A DNA stretch of 32,979 nt from Bacteroidales bacterium (GTDB lineage Bacteria > Bacteroidota > Bacteroidia > Bacteroidales > G3-4614), in assembly GCA_017935575.1 (NCBI GenBank), contig JAGBHI010000045.1, positions 1 through 32,979 on the forward strand, written 5' to 3'. Positions within the stretch are counted from its first letter, which is position 1; each line of letters begins with the position of its first letter. The notes under the pieces are model-generated. The model was not told the origin of the DNA and ran no database searches. It saw nothing but the letters and a program-made list of their open reading frames with translations. This document shows, piece after piece, positions 26,808 to 32,979 of this stretch. The translations under genes were made by a program, and so were the position numbers.

Positions 26808-29800
26808 ATGAAGAAATTTTTACTTTGGGGATTTCTAATGTCATTAGTGGCATTATTCCCTTTTAAAAATGTTCAGGCGCAAGAGGAGCCAATATTGACT
26901 TTTGCTTGTTTGTCAGACTTGCACTCACAAGAGAGTTTGATTAACGGAGATGTTAATAGTGTTCAACTTCGCGGAACAGTTACGGCAACATTGAATGCAA
27001 TCAAGGAACAGGAGAATGTTGATATGATAGTTCTCGGAGGAGACTATACAAGTGATTGCACTATTTCTAATGAAAATTGGTTAAAGACCAGAGAGTTGCT
27101 TATAAATGCAACACGCGGAGTCTTTAAAGATGGTCAAAAAACACCTGTAATCTATGTAAATGGTAACCATGAGTATGAGGTTGCAAATTTTGACAATCTG
27201 CCCAAAAATTACAATGCAGGAGAGTATTACGGAACACCAATGAAAACCGATATAGGTGCATTGGCTGCAGAGGATTGTTTTTATGAGACAGCAACAAATA
27301 CTAATGGAACATCTTCAACAGTTAATCTATTGGCTGCTTACCACTATGTAGTAAAAGGTTTTGATTTTGTGGTATTAAATACAGGCAAGAGTATGTTTAC
27401 AAACGCATGGAACTATACATACTCATTAGAATCTGTTCAATGGTGTGCCAACAAACTTGCCGAGATTTATGCAACAGATAAGAATAAAACAGTATTCTTC
27501 CTTGTTCACATTCCATTCTCTGATTCAAACAGCATAAGTGCGGCAAACAAAGGAATGGTTGCTGGCGAAGCAACAACATTGTTAAAATCAACTTTGGCAC
27601 AATATCCTAACCTTGTGATGTTGTATGGTCATGACCACGGAAAAGATTCAGCTTACATTCGTACAGCAACATCACAACGCGTAACTGAGTACGGAACAGA
27701 TGGCAATAAATGGACAGGAGCAAGCACAGAAGGGACAGGTTCAAGTTCTTCTACTCCACTATACTCTATCCAAAACTACAGCACTTCAAAATATTTGGGA
27801 TACAACACTTATAACCTTGCAACAACCGATACTCAATCGTCTGATGCAACAATAACTCCATCAACTGTAACAAGTGGTGCATTTGTATTCCATTTGTCAA
27901 ATGCAACAACCGATAATACAGGAGTTCAATCGTATGTACACTGTGGTTCAAACGGTCGATTCTCTGGTAATACCGATAACACTGCAAGCGGACAACAAAT
28001 TTTTGCATATGAGGTTGCCAATCCAACAGCTTCAACTATTACAGCAACACAAGTAACAACAATTACAAGCGGTAAAACTTATTTGATGGTTGGTCAAAAG
28101 AATGGTCTATACTATGCCCTAACTGACGAGTTATATTCAGGAAATTCAACCAACCAACGTATGGTTGGTACACAAGTAACCATATCAAATTCAACAATTA
28201 CATACACCGGCGATGCTGATATAATGTGGACATTTGTTGATAAGAGTACCGATACAGAGGAGCCCGAAGGAACATCTGTTGAGAAGAGTTTCTTCTCATC
28301 ATTTATGGGTTCAATGCGTTACTATAACAACTCAATTGATGCAATGGTTGGTCCTGCAAACTCACGCATAGTACAAGCATTGATAGTATATGTTTATAGC
28401 GACCGCGTTGAGTTAAAGATGAAAAACTACGGAGAGAGCGGAACAATTAACGGAATAACAATCAATCAAGATTTAGATCCATACATTTCATACCGTACAG
28501 TAACTCACTCTGAGGAGGCTGTAACTGTTGCTCCCACTATTGCATCAGAGGGTGGTACCGTGGCAACAGGTTCAGAGGTAACAGTAAATGTTACTGCTCC
28601 CGAGTGGCACAACTTATATTATACTATTAATGGAGAGGAGCCAACAGAGGAGTCATCAAAAGCAGTTAACGGACAAATCAAGTTCACTCCTACCACTGCC
28701 GGAGATTATGAGATTAAAGTTGCAGCACAAGAGGGTATCAGATTGTTGAGTGCTTCAACATCGGTTACATATACTGCATCAGGAGATATGACTCCCGTGA
28801 ATGAGTTCCCTGAAGGGTATTGCGATATTACTTCTAAAACAAACGAGAGTTGCGAGGTAAGTAATGTTGATAACGTTCACTCTCACTCATTGCAAGGCTT
28901 GACTATCTCTGTTGCAGGAAGTGAGGTTCTTACTCAAGCAGCAACAACTACTACATTCAACCGTTTACAAGATAGCAAACAATTTAGTGCTGCTCAAGGA
29001 GATGAGATAACATTCTCATTTACTAACGGTGCATGGAGCAAAAACGTTTGGATTGGTTTTGACTGGAACCGCGACGGTGATTTTGAAGATGTAAGAGCTG
29101 TATATGCCGGCGAAGGTCGTGTTGGTGGTAACCAAGATGAGGGCTCTATCACAATAGCTGTACCAGCAAATGCAGCATTAGGTCTCTCAATGCTTCGTAT
29201 CATCTCTGATGGTGTAGATTGTACTGCAACATGGAACGAAGCGACACCTATGTGTGGAACACACGGAACAGGTATTATTGGTTATGCAGGTTCAATGCAC
29301 AACTTTGGTATCAATGTTACAGAGGGTTCACAACAAGCACAAACATACTCAATTACTGCAAGTGTAAATAATGCAGAATACGGAACTGCTACAGTATCAG
29401 CAACTGACGTTGTTGCAGGAACAACTGTAACATTCACAGCAGAGGCAGCCGAAGGATATGAGTTTATTGGTTGGACTAAAAACGGTTCTACCGTATCAAC
29501 TATGAACCCATATACAATTAATGTATCAGAGGATTTAGAGTTGGTTGCAAACTTCCAAGTAGCAGAGGAGAAATCAGCTCAGATTGAGGTTGCAGAGATA
29601 ACAACCAACTTCTCGGCATATCAAACATACTATGTTACAAATCTTATTGACGGAAGCTATACATCAAAATTCTGGTCTGATGGTCCTCAATACCTTGATA
29701 AATATATAATGGTTGATTTGGGCAACCTCTACAATGTTGATGAAATAGCATTATACTTTGCCGATGGCGACCAACCAACAGGAGCAACTGTTGAAACTTC

Positions 29801-31736
29801 GTTAAACGGAGCTGAAGGTTCATGGAATTCTGTTGCTACATTCTCAAAATCAAATATATCAAATGTAACAGAGGGTGCTTATAATGTTAAACGTTACATC
29901 TGTAATGCCGAAGGAGCAGTGGCTCGATATGTTCGTTTGAGAATTTCAACTAACGATACACAATTCTGGTTCCAAATGACAGAGTTTAAAGTATTTGGTA
30001 AAGAGGCAGATCCTGTTGCAGAGCGTACTATTACAGTAGTTGCTAATCCTGCCGAAGGAGGTACAGTTACAGCTAATGATGTTGAGGGTAGTGTTACAGC
30101 CGAAGGTCAAATTACACTTGTCGCTACTCCTAATGCAAACTATGAGTTTATTAATTGGACAGACGAAGAGGGTAACGAAGTTTCATCATCTGCTACATAC
30201 GTTGATAATGTAGAGGGCGATAAAACTTTCTATGCAAACTTTGACTTGATGATGTATTGCAAACCCGTTCACACAACACAAGGAACATCAACCAATTATG
30301 TGGGACAAATTGTAACTCTTACAACAGAGGGAGCGTCGGTTGATGCAAATTGGACTAACCCTGCCGGTGAAGCAAATGTTAATGGTTATACCAAACGAGT
30401 TAAAAACTTGTTTACTACATTTGCTGGACAAACCGTTACATTGAATATTACAGATAAAAATAACACTTGGGGTTGGACTCGTATATTTGCTGACTTGAAC
30501 GGAGACTACACTCTTGACGATACAGAGTTAATATATGCCGATGCTGACCGTGCTCGTACAACACCTATTTCACAAGAGTTTACAATCTCTGCCGATGCAC
30601 CTAAAGGTGAGTATTTGATTCGCGTATTCTATGCTGCCGGAATGGATATTTATGATGGAGCATGTGATGAATATACTCAAGGAGGATACTATGACTTTAT
30701 GTTTAACGTAGGCGATGCACCTCCAACATATATAGTAACTGCAACAGCGGCAGAGAGAGGAACAGCAATGGCATCACCCGAAAACGTATTTGAGAACAAA
30801 ACATCAACTCTTACAGCTACTGCCGATGACTCACACATATTTGCATATTGGTCAAAAGATGGCGAGCAAGTAAGCACAGAAAACCCATATGTAGTAACAG
30901 TAACAGAAGATGTTGAGTATGTTGCAAATTTTAATTTGGCTCACATAGTAACCATTGAGCAAGTTGAAGGTGGTACAATTACTGTAAAACAAGGAGAAAA
31001 CAGTGTTGCAAGTGGAAGCAAAGTAAAAGATGGCGAGGAGATAACAATCACTGTAAAAGAGAGTGTTGGAAAACAACTTTACGAACTTCTTGTTAATGGA
31101 ACAAATGTTTACGATGAGTATATCACAAACTACAGTTATACAACAACAGTAACATCGGCTACTACAATCACTGCAGTATATGGCGATCCTATCTGTAAGT
31201 TGACATACGAAGTAGAAACTTATAATTATGGAGAGGGATATATTGAAGTTTGGTCATCAGACTCATACGATGAAGAGTCAGAACAAAATGGAACTCTTGG
31301 GTTACCATTGACTCCTATGGGAGTACAATATAACCAGAATGATATTCTTGAGTACGAGTCATATATTTACATTTTCCCATATGTAATTAATGGTGATTTA
31401 ACAGATTTAGAGATAAATGGTGAACTTATTGATCTTGAAGAGAATTATGATATATATGGAGATATTGAATGGGCTGTTACGGGTCCTGTTCATATAAAAG
31501 CCATAATTCAGGTAGGAATTGGAGTTGAAGAGAGTGATGTAAATACAAACTCAATATATGCAGTTGAAGACGGTATTTGCGTTGAGGCAGAAGATGATAC
31601 TCAAGTAGAGATCTATTCGGCAACAGGTGTTATGCTTGCAAATAAAGCTATTTCAGGCAAAACAACCATTGAGATGAGCGAAGGTATCTACATCGTAAAA
31701 GTAGGCGACCAAGTAACCAAGGTTGTTGTTAAATAA
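26808..31736 (+). CDS. Large secreted metallophosphoesterase with CHB_HEX, GEVED, F5/8C and InlB-B-like domains
   Basis: This 1642-residue protein has a signal peptide (about 1-24, ending VQA). A calcineurin-like phosphoesterase follows, with metal ligands Asp37-x-His39, GGD79, N120-H121, His234 and GHDH (274-277). About 180 residues (~308-490) of different character interrupt it before the closing strand region VYVYSDRVELKMKN. Then come a chitobiase C-like domain (~575-655), GEVED-type domains (~671-840, with FDWNRDGDFED, and ~1147-1303), InlB-B-like repeats (~845-918, ~1070-1145, ~1305-1380) and a discoidin-like domain (~925-1065). The C-terminal module (1378-1642) is paralogous to that of the 542-5083 protein and ends GIYIVKVGDQVTKVVVK. 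It probably acts on extracellular phosphoesters while bound to glycan; the substrate is unknown. Confidence 0.88.
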   Translation: MKKFLLWGFLMSLVALFPFKNVQAQEEPILTFACLSDLHSQESLINGDVNSVQLRGTVTATLNAIKEQENVDMIVLGGDYTSDCTISNENWLKTRELLINATRGVFKDGQKTPVIYVNGNHEYEVANFDNLPKNYNAGEYYGTPMKTDIGALAAEDCFYETATNTNGTSSTVNLLAAYHYVVKGFDFVVLNTGKSMFTNAWNYTYSLESVQWCANKLAEIYATDKNKTVFFLVHIPFSDSNSISAANKGMVAGEATTLLKSTLAQYPNLVMLYGHDHGKDSAYIRTATSQRVTEYGTDGNKWTGASTEGTGSSSSTPLYSIQNYSTSKYLGYNTYNLATTDTQSSDATITPSTVTSGAFVFHLSNATTDNTGVQSYVHCGSNGRFSGNTDNTASGQQIFAYEVANPTASTITATQVTTITSGKTYLMVGQKNGLYYALTDELYSGNSTNQRMVGTQVTISNSTITYTGDADIMWTFVDKSTDTEEPEGTSVEKSFFSSFMGSMRYYNNSIDAMVGPANSRIVQALIVYVYSDRVELKMKNYGESGTINGITINQDLDPYISYRTVTHSEEAVTVAPTIASEGGTVATGSEVTVNVTAPEWHNLYYTINGEEPTEESSKAVNGQIKFTPTTAGDYEIKVAAQEGIRLLSASTSVTYTASGDMTPVNEFPEGYCDITSKTNESCEVSNVDNVHSHSLQGLTISVAGSEVLTQAATTTTFNRLQDSKQFSAAQGDEITFSFTNGAWSKNVWIGFDWNRDGDFEDVRAVYAGEGRVGGNQDEGSITIAVPANAALGLSMLRIISDGVDCTATWNEATPMCGTHGTGIIGYAGSMHNFGINVTEGSQQAQTYSITASVNNAEYGTATVSATDVVAGTTVTFTAEAAEGYEFIGWTKNGSTVSTMNPYTINVSEDLELVANFQVAEEKSAQIEVAEITTNFSAYQTYYVTNLIDGSYTSKFWSDGPQYLDKYIMVDLGNLYNVDEIALYFADGDQPTGATVETSLNGAEGSWNSVATFSKSNISNVTEGAYNVKRYICNAEGAVARYVRLRISTNDTQFWFQMTEFKVFGKEADPVAERTITVVANPAEGGTVTANDVEGSVTAEGQITLVATPNANYEFINWTDEEGNEVSSSATYVDNVEGDKTFYANFDLMMYCKPVHTTQGTSTNYVGQIVTLTTEGASVDANWTNPAGEANVNGYTKRVKNLFTTFAGQTVTLNITDKNNTWGWTRIFADLNGDYTLDDTELIYADADRARTTPISQEFTISADAPKGEYLIRVFYAAGMDIYDGACDEYTQGGYYDFMFNVGDAPPTYIVTATAAERGTAMASPENVFENKTSTLTATADDSHIFAYWSKDGEQVSTENPYVVTVTEDVEYVANFNLAHIVTIEQVEGGTITVKQGENSVASGSKVKDGEEITITVKESVGKQLYELLVNGTNVYDEYITNYSYTTTVTSATTITAVYGDPICKLTYEVETYNYGEGYIEVWSSDSYDEESEQNGTLGLPLTPMGVQYNQNDILEYESYIYIFPYVINGDLTDLEINGELIDLEENYDIYGDIEWAVTGPVHIKAIIQVGIGVEESDVNTNSIYAVEDGICVEAEDDTQVEIYSATGVMLANKAISGKTTIEMSEGIYIVKVGDQVTKVVVK

Positions 31737-31758
31737 GTTTTAAGAAACTAATATATAT

Positions 31759-31792
31759 AGCAGGTTGTTCAAACGAACAACCTGCTGTTTTT
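31759..31792 (+). terminator. Intrinsic terminator after the 26808 gene
   Basis: A perfect 12-bp stem (31759-31770 with 31775-31786) with loop AAAC, then GTTTTT. It begins 22 bases after the stop. The hairpin differs from the UUCG terminators of the other large secreted genes. Confidence 0.88.
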
Positions 31793-31806
31793 ATACCTAT
31801 GGGGCT

Positions 31807-31837
31807 ATTGTGTTTTAAAAAAATTAGCATATTTTTG
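31807..31837 (+). promoter_or_regulatory. Promoter of the 32016 lipoprotein gene
   Basis: ATTG at 31807-31810, 19 bases, then TATTTTTG at 31830-31837, a perfect -7. The first element is three of four to TTTG. It implies a 5' UTR of about 170 bases before the ATG at 32016, containing the palindrome at 31850-31867, the hairpin-rich repeat and the 9-bp tandem repeat. Confidence 0.6.
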
Positions 31838-31849
31838 CATAAAAGTAGG

Positions 31850-31867
31850 GACAGGGCATGCTCTGTC
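31850..31867. repeat. 18-base near-palindrome in the 5' UTR
   Basis: GACAGGGCATGCTCTGTC is self-complementary apart from one G-T pair on each arm. It lies 12 bases after the -7 element, so it would be at or just after the transcription start. Similar palindromes occur as short interspersed repeats in bacteria; a hairpin or operator role is possible. Confidence 0.5.
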
Positions 31868-31870
31868 TTC

Positions 31871-31935
31871 AGTTGCCAGTTGTTAGTTGTCAGCACAAAG
31901 TGCCGCCCCTGCGGGGTAGTTTTTAGTTGTTAGTA
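31871..31935 (+). repeat. Interspersed AGTTGTTAGTTGTC / CCCC-GGGG element
   Basis: The motif AGTTGTTAGTTGTC followed by a short GC-rich hairpin (CCCC TGC GGGG) and another TTAGTTGTTAGT closely resembles the 3' UTR spacers at 275-325 and 5084-5127, and less closely 32840-32890. It looks like a short interspersed repeat family of this genome. Confidence 0.6.
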
Positions 31936-31938
31936 TCC

Positions 31939-31974
31939 CTAATTACTCTAATGACCCTAATGACCTAAATGACC
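31939..31974 (+). repeat. 9-bp tandem repeat, four units
   Basis: Four consecutive 9-base units: CTAATTACT, CTAATGACC twice, and TAAATGACC, with a partial fifth (CTAAGA). They lie 41 bases before the lipoprotein ATG, inside its 5' UTR. Slippage here could change the leader length. Confidence 0.75.
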
Positions 31975-32015
31975 CTAAGAAATAAAACATAATAATTTAA
32001 ATAAAACAAACAATT

Positions 32016-32717
32016 ATGAAACAGTTAAAATTACTAACCGTACTAATTGCAATGTTATGCATGCCAATAATAACAAGTTGTAGTGAAGACGAAGAAGAGG
32101 CGCTATTGAACCCTAATCATGACCCATATAACGGCCACGCCTACGTTGACCTCGGCTTAAGTGTAAAATGGGCAACCTGCAATGTAGGAGCAACCTCTCC
32201 CGAAGAATATGGCGATTACTTTGCGTGGGGAGAGACCACACCAAAAACAACCTATGATTGGAGTACCTATAAATATTGTAATGGCACATATGACTCAATG
32301 ACCAAATACTGTATAGATTCAGAATATGGTACAGTAGATAACAAAACAACCCTTGAATTATCAGATGATGCAGCTCATGTAAATTGGGGAGGTAGTTGGC
32401 GAATGCCCACAAAAGCCGAGCAAGATGAATTACGCAACACAGATAACTGCATATGGACTTGGACCACACAAAACGGAGTAAACGGATATAAAGTAACAAG
32501 TAATAAGAACGGTAACTCTATATTTCTTCCTGCGGCGGGCTGTCGCGACAGTAGCGATCTCTACTATGCGGGCAGTTACGGCTACTACTGGTCGAGTTCG
32601 CTCAATCCGAGCGACAGCTACTACGCTTACTACGTGTACTTCGTTTCGGGCAGCGTGTACTGGAGCTACTACTACGGCCGTTGCTATGGGCTATCTGTCC
32701 GCGCGGTTTGCGAGTAG
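32016..32717 (+). CDS. Surface lipoprotein of the FISUMP-like family with probable DGR variable region
   Basis: A 233-residue lipoprotein with lipobox IITSC (Cys22) followed by SEDEEE, which matches the acidic lipoprotein export signal that sends Bacteroidales lipoproteins to the cell surface. The body is the FISUMP-like fold (Fibrobacter major paralogous domain): YVDLGLSVKWATCNVGA, EEYGDYFAWGET, GGSWRMPTKAEQDEL, IFLPAAGCR and GYYWSSS, ending G-x-SVRAVCE. This fold is related to C-type lectins. From residue 173 to the end the base composition jumps from about a third GC to about 58%, with 15 Tyr codons and many NNC codons at loop positions. That is the look of a DGR target's variable region. 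The ligand is unknown. Without the retroelement in view the DGR link is inference. Confidence 0.85.
   Translation: MKQLKLLTVLIAMLCMPIITSCSEDEEEALLNPNHDPYNGHAYVDLGLSVKWATCNVGATSPEEYGDYFAWGETTPKTTYDWSTYKYCNGTYDSMTKYCIDSEYGTVDNKTTLELSDDAAHVNWGGSWRMPTKAEQDELRNTDNCIWTWTTQNGVNGYKVTSNKNGNSIFLPAAGCRDSSDLYYAGSYGYYWSSSLNPSDSYYAYYVYFVSGSVYWSYYYGRCYGLSVRAVCE
32532..32717 (+). other. Candidate DGR variable region (VR)
   Basis: The last 62 codons of the lipoprotein gene have 107 G/C of 186 bases by hand count; 32281-32340 upstream has 20 of 60. Thirteen TAC and two TAT codons, plus AGC, GAC, TGC and similar, sit where the family commonly has Asn (AAC/AAT), while frame residues use GC-rich codons (GCG, TCG, CGC). 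Adenine-directed mutation of AAY codons gives exactly this Y/S/D/C/V set. The 3' end, GGG-CTA-TCT-GTC-CGC-GCG, would be the fixed end next to the stop. No template copy exists in the window. Confidence 0.6.
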
Positions 32718-32760
32718 TGTGCGAAGAATTTACCTGCCCCAACGCGCAAATAAAAGAGCG

Positions 32761-32802
32761 TAACTCCGCCCCCGCGAGCGTAAGCTCGTAAAAGCGGAGT
32801 TA
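32761..32802. repeat. Nested hairpin after the variable region
   Basis: TAACTCCGC (32761-32769) pairs perfectly with GCGGAGTTA (32794-32802). Inside, CGAGC (32775-32779) pairs with GCTCG (32784-32788) around a GTAA loop. It lies 43 bases after the stop codon at 32717. It lacks a T-run, so it is not a typical terminator. In phage BPP-1 a hairpin just after the DGR target region aids retrohoming; here that role is only a guess. Confidence 0.6.
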
Positions 32803-32813
32803 TGCCCTTCAAA

Positions 32814-32839
32814 AAATTTAAACGCTTGCGTTTAAATTT
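32814..32839. repeat. Perfect 12-bp inverted repeat
   Basis: AAATTTAAACGC (32814-32825), two bases TT, then GCGTTTAAATTT (32828-32839). A strong dyad within the hairpin-dense stretch after the lipoprotein gene. It may act as a bidirectional terminator or a cruciform. Confidence 0.6.
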
Positions 32840-32893
32840 AGTTTTTAGTTGTTAGTTTTCGGTTTCGTAAACTCAACCGCCCTACGGGTAGTT

Positions 32894-32911
32894 AACAAAC
32901 ATTCGTTTGTT
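32894..32911. repeat. 7-bp inverted repeat
   Basis: AACAAAC (32894-32900), loop ATTC, GTTTGTT (32905-32911). A further pair, AATCTGC (32913-32919) and GCAGATT (32968-32974), encloses the last bases of the window, with GCATA / TATGC (32929-32933, 32937-32941) inside. The stretch 32718-32979 holds no gene I can support. Confidence 0.5.
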
Positions 32912-32979
32912 GAATCTGCTCACGCTCGGCATAGTTTATGCAAGCATAACTCTGCACTTGCTTAGTCGCAGATTTGTTA

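Noticed and set aside
32113..32499. 128-codon minus-strand frame inside the lipoprotein gene
   Set aside because: Shadow of a well-supported gene; the translation is rich in Leu, His and Arg and matches no family I know.
32566..32763. Plus-strand open frame (Arg/Thr/Ala-rich) overlapping the lipoprotein end
   Set aside because: It is a +1-type shadow of the GC-rich variable region with low-complexity composition and no independent start context.
1..32979. CRISPR array, insertion sequence or prophage
   Set aside because: No regularly spaced repeats, transposase, integrase or phage structural genes are visible on either strand. The tandem repeat at 31939 is far too short for CRISPR.

Overview
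The window looks like a chromosomal segment of an AT-rich, anaerobic member of the Bacteroidales (Bacteroidota). The evidence is a TamB plus lipidated TamA (TamL) pair, pyruvate formate-lyase with its activase, a gingipain-type (C25) peptidase ending in a type IX secretion (T9SS) type A-like sorting domain, and surface lipoproteins with an acidic stretch after the lipidated cysteine. Promoters fit the Bacteroidetes pattern TTTG / about 19-20 bp / TAnnTTTG, and starts have A-rich leaders rather than Shine-Dalgarno sequences. No species can be named from the sequence alone.

Layout. Positions 1-5200 hold the 3' end of one secreted protein and then a complete 1513-residue secreted protein built from alternating discoidin-like (F5/8C) and InlB-B-like repeats. 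Both end in the same C-terminal module and the same 3' UTR with a UUCG-loop terminator. Positions 5247-7972 hold a murF-cca pair sharing one base. Positions 8024-9804 (minus strand) hold the C25 peptidase and tRNA-Asp, separated by a strong terminator hairpin. A small PepSY-like protein (minus strand) diverges from the tamB-tamL operon (10544-17661). A gene-free stretch (17662-18018) contains a relic of a sorting-type C-terminus and a good promoter. It leads into a small exported protein and a propeller protein. Positions 19644-22704 are the pflB-pflA operon behind a textbook promoter. Positions 22717-26614 (minus strand) are mnmA, a subtilisin-like peptidase, xseA and xseB, closely packed. 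Positions 26808-31736 encode a 1642-residue secreted metallophosphoesterase with many accessory domains. Positions 32016-32717 encode a surface lipoprotein of the FISUMP-like (C-type-lectin-like) family.

The most interesting signal is in that last gene. Its final 62 codons switch abruptly to about 58% GC (hand count) in an otherwise AT-rich gene. They are packed with TAC, AGC, GAC and other NNC/NNT codons at the positions expected to vary in a lectin fold, and the gene ends in a conserved G-x-SVRAV tail. This is what the variable region of a diversity-generating retroelement (DGR) target looks like. The reverse transcriptase and template repeat are not in the window, so this is a strong candidate and not proof. 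The next 260 bp are full of perfect hairpins.

A second theme is a shared secretion/anchoring C-terminus. Three large secreted proteins carry recognisably paralogous C-terminal modules. Simpler versions occur on the propeller protein and in an intergenic relic, and possibly as a free-standing small protein. The direct repeats they create (41-380 and 4850-5183) could recombine to delete or duplicate the gene between them.
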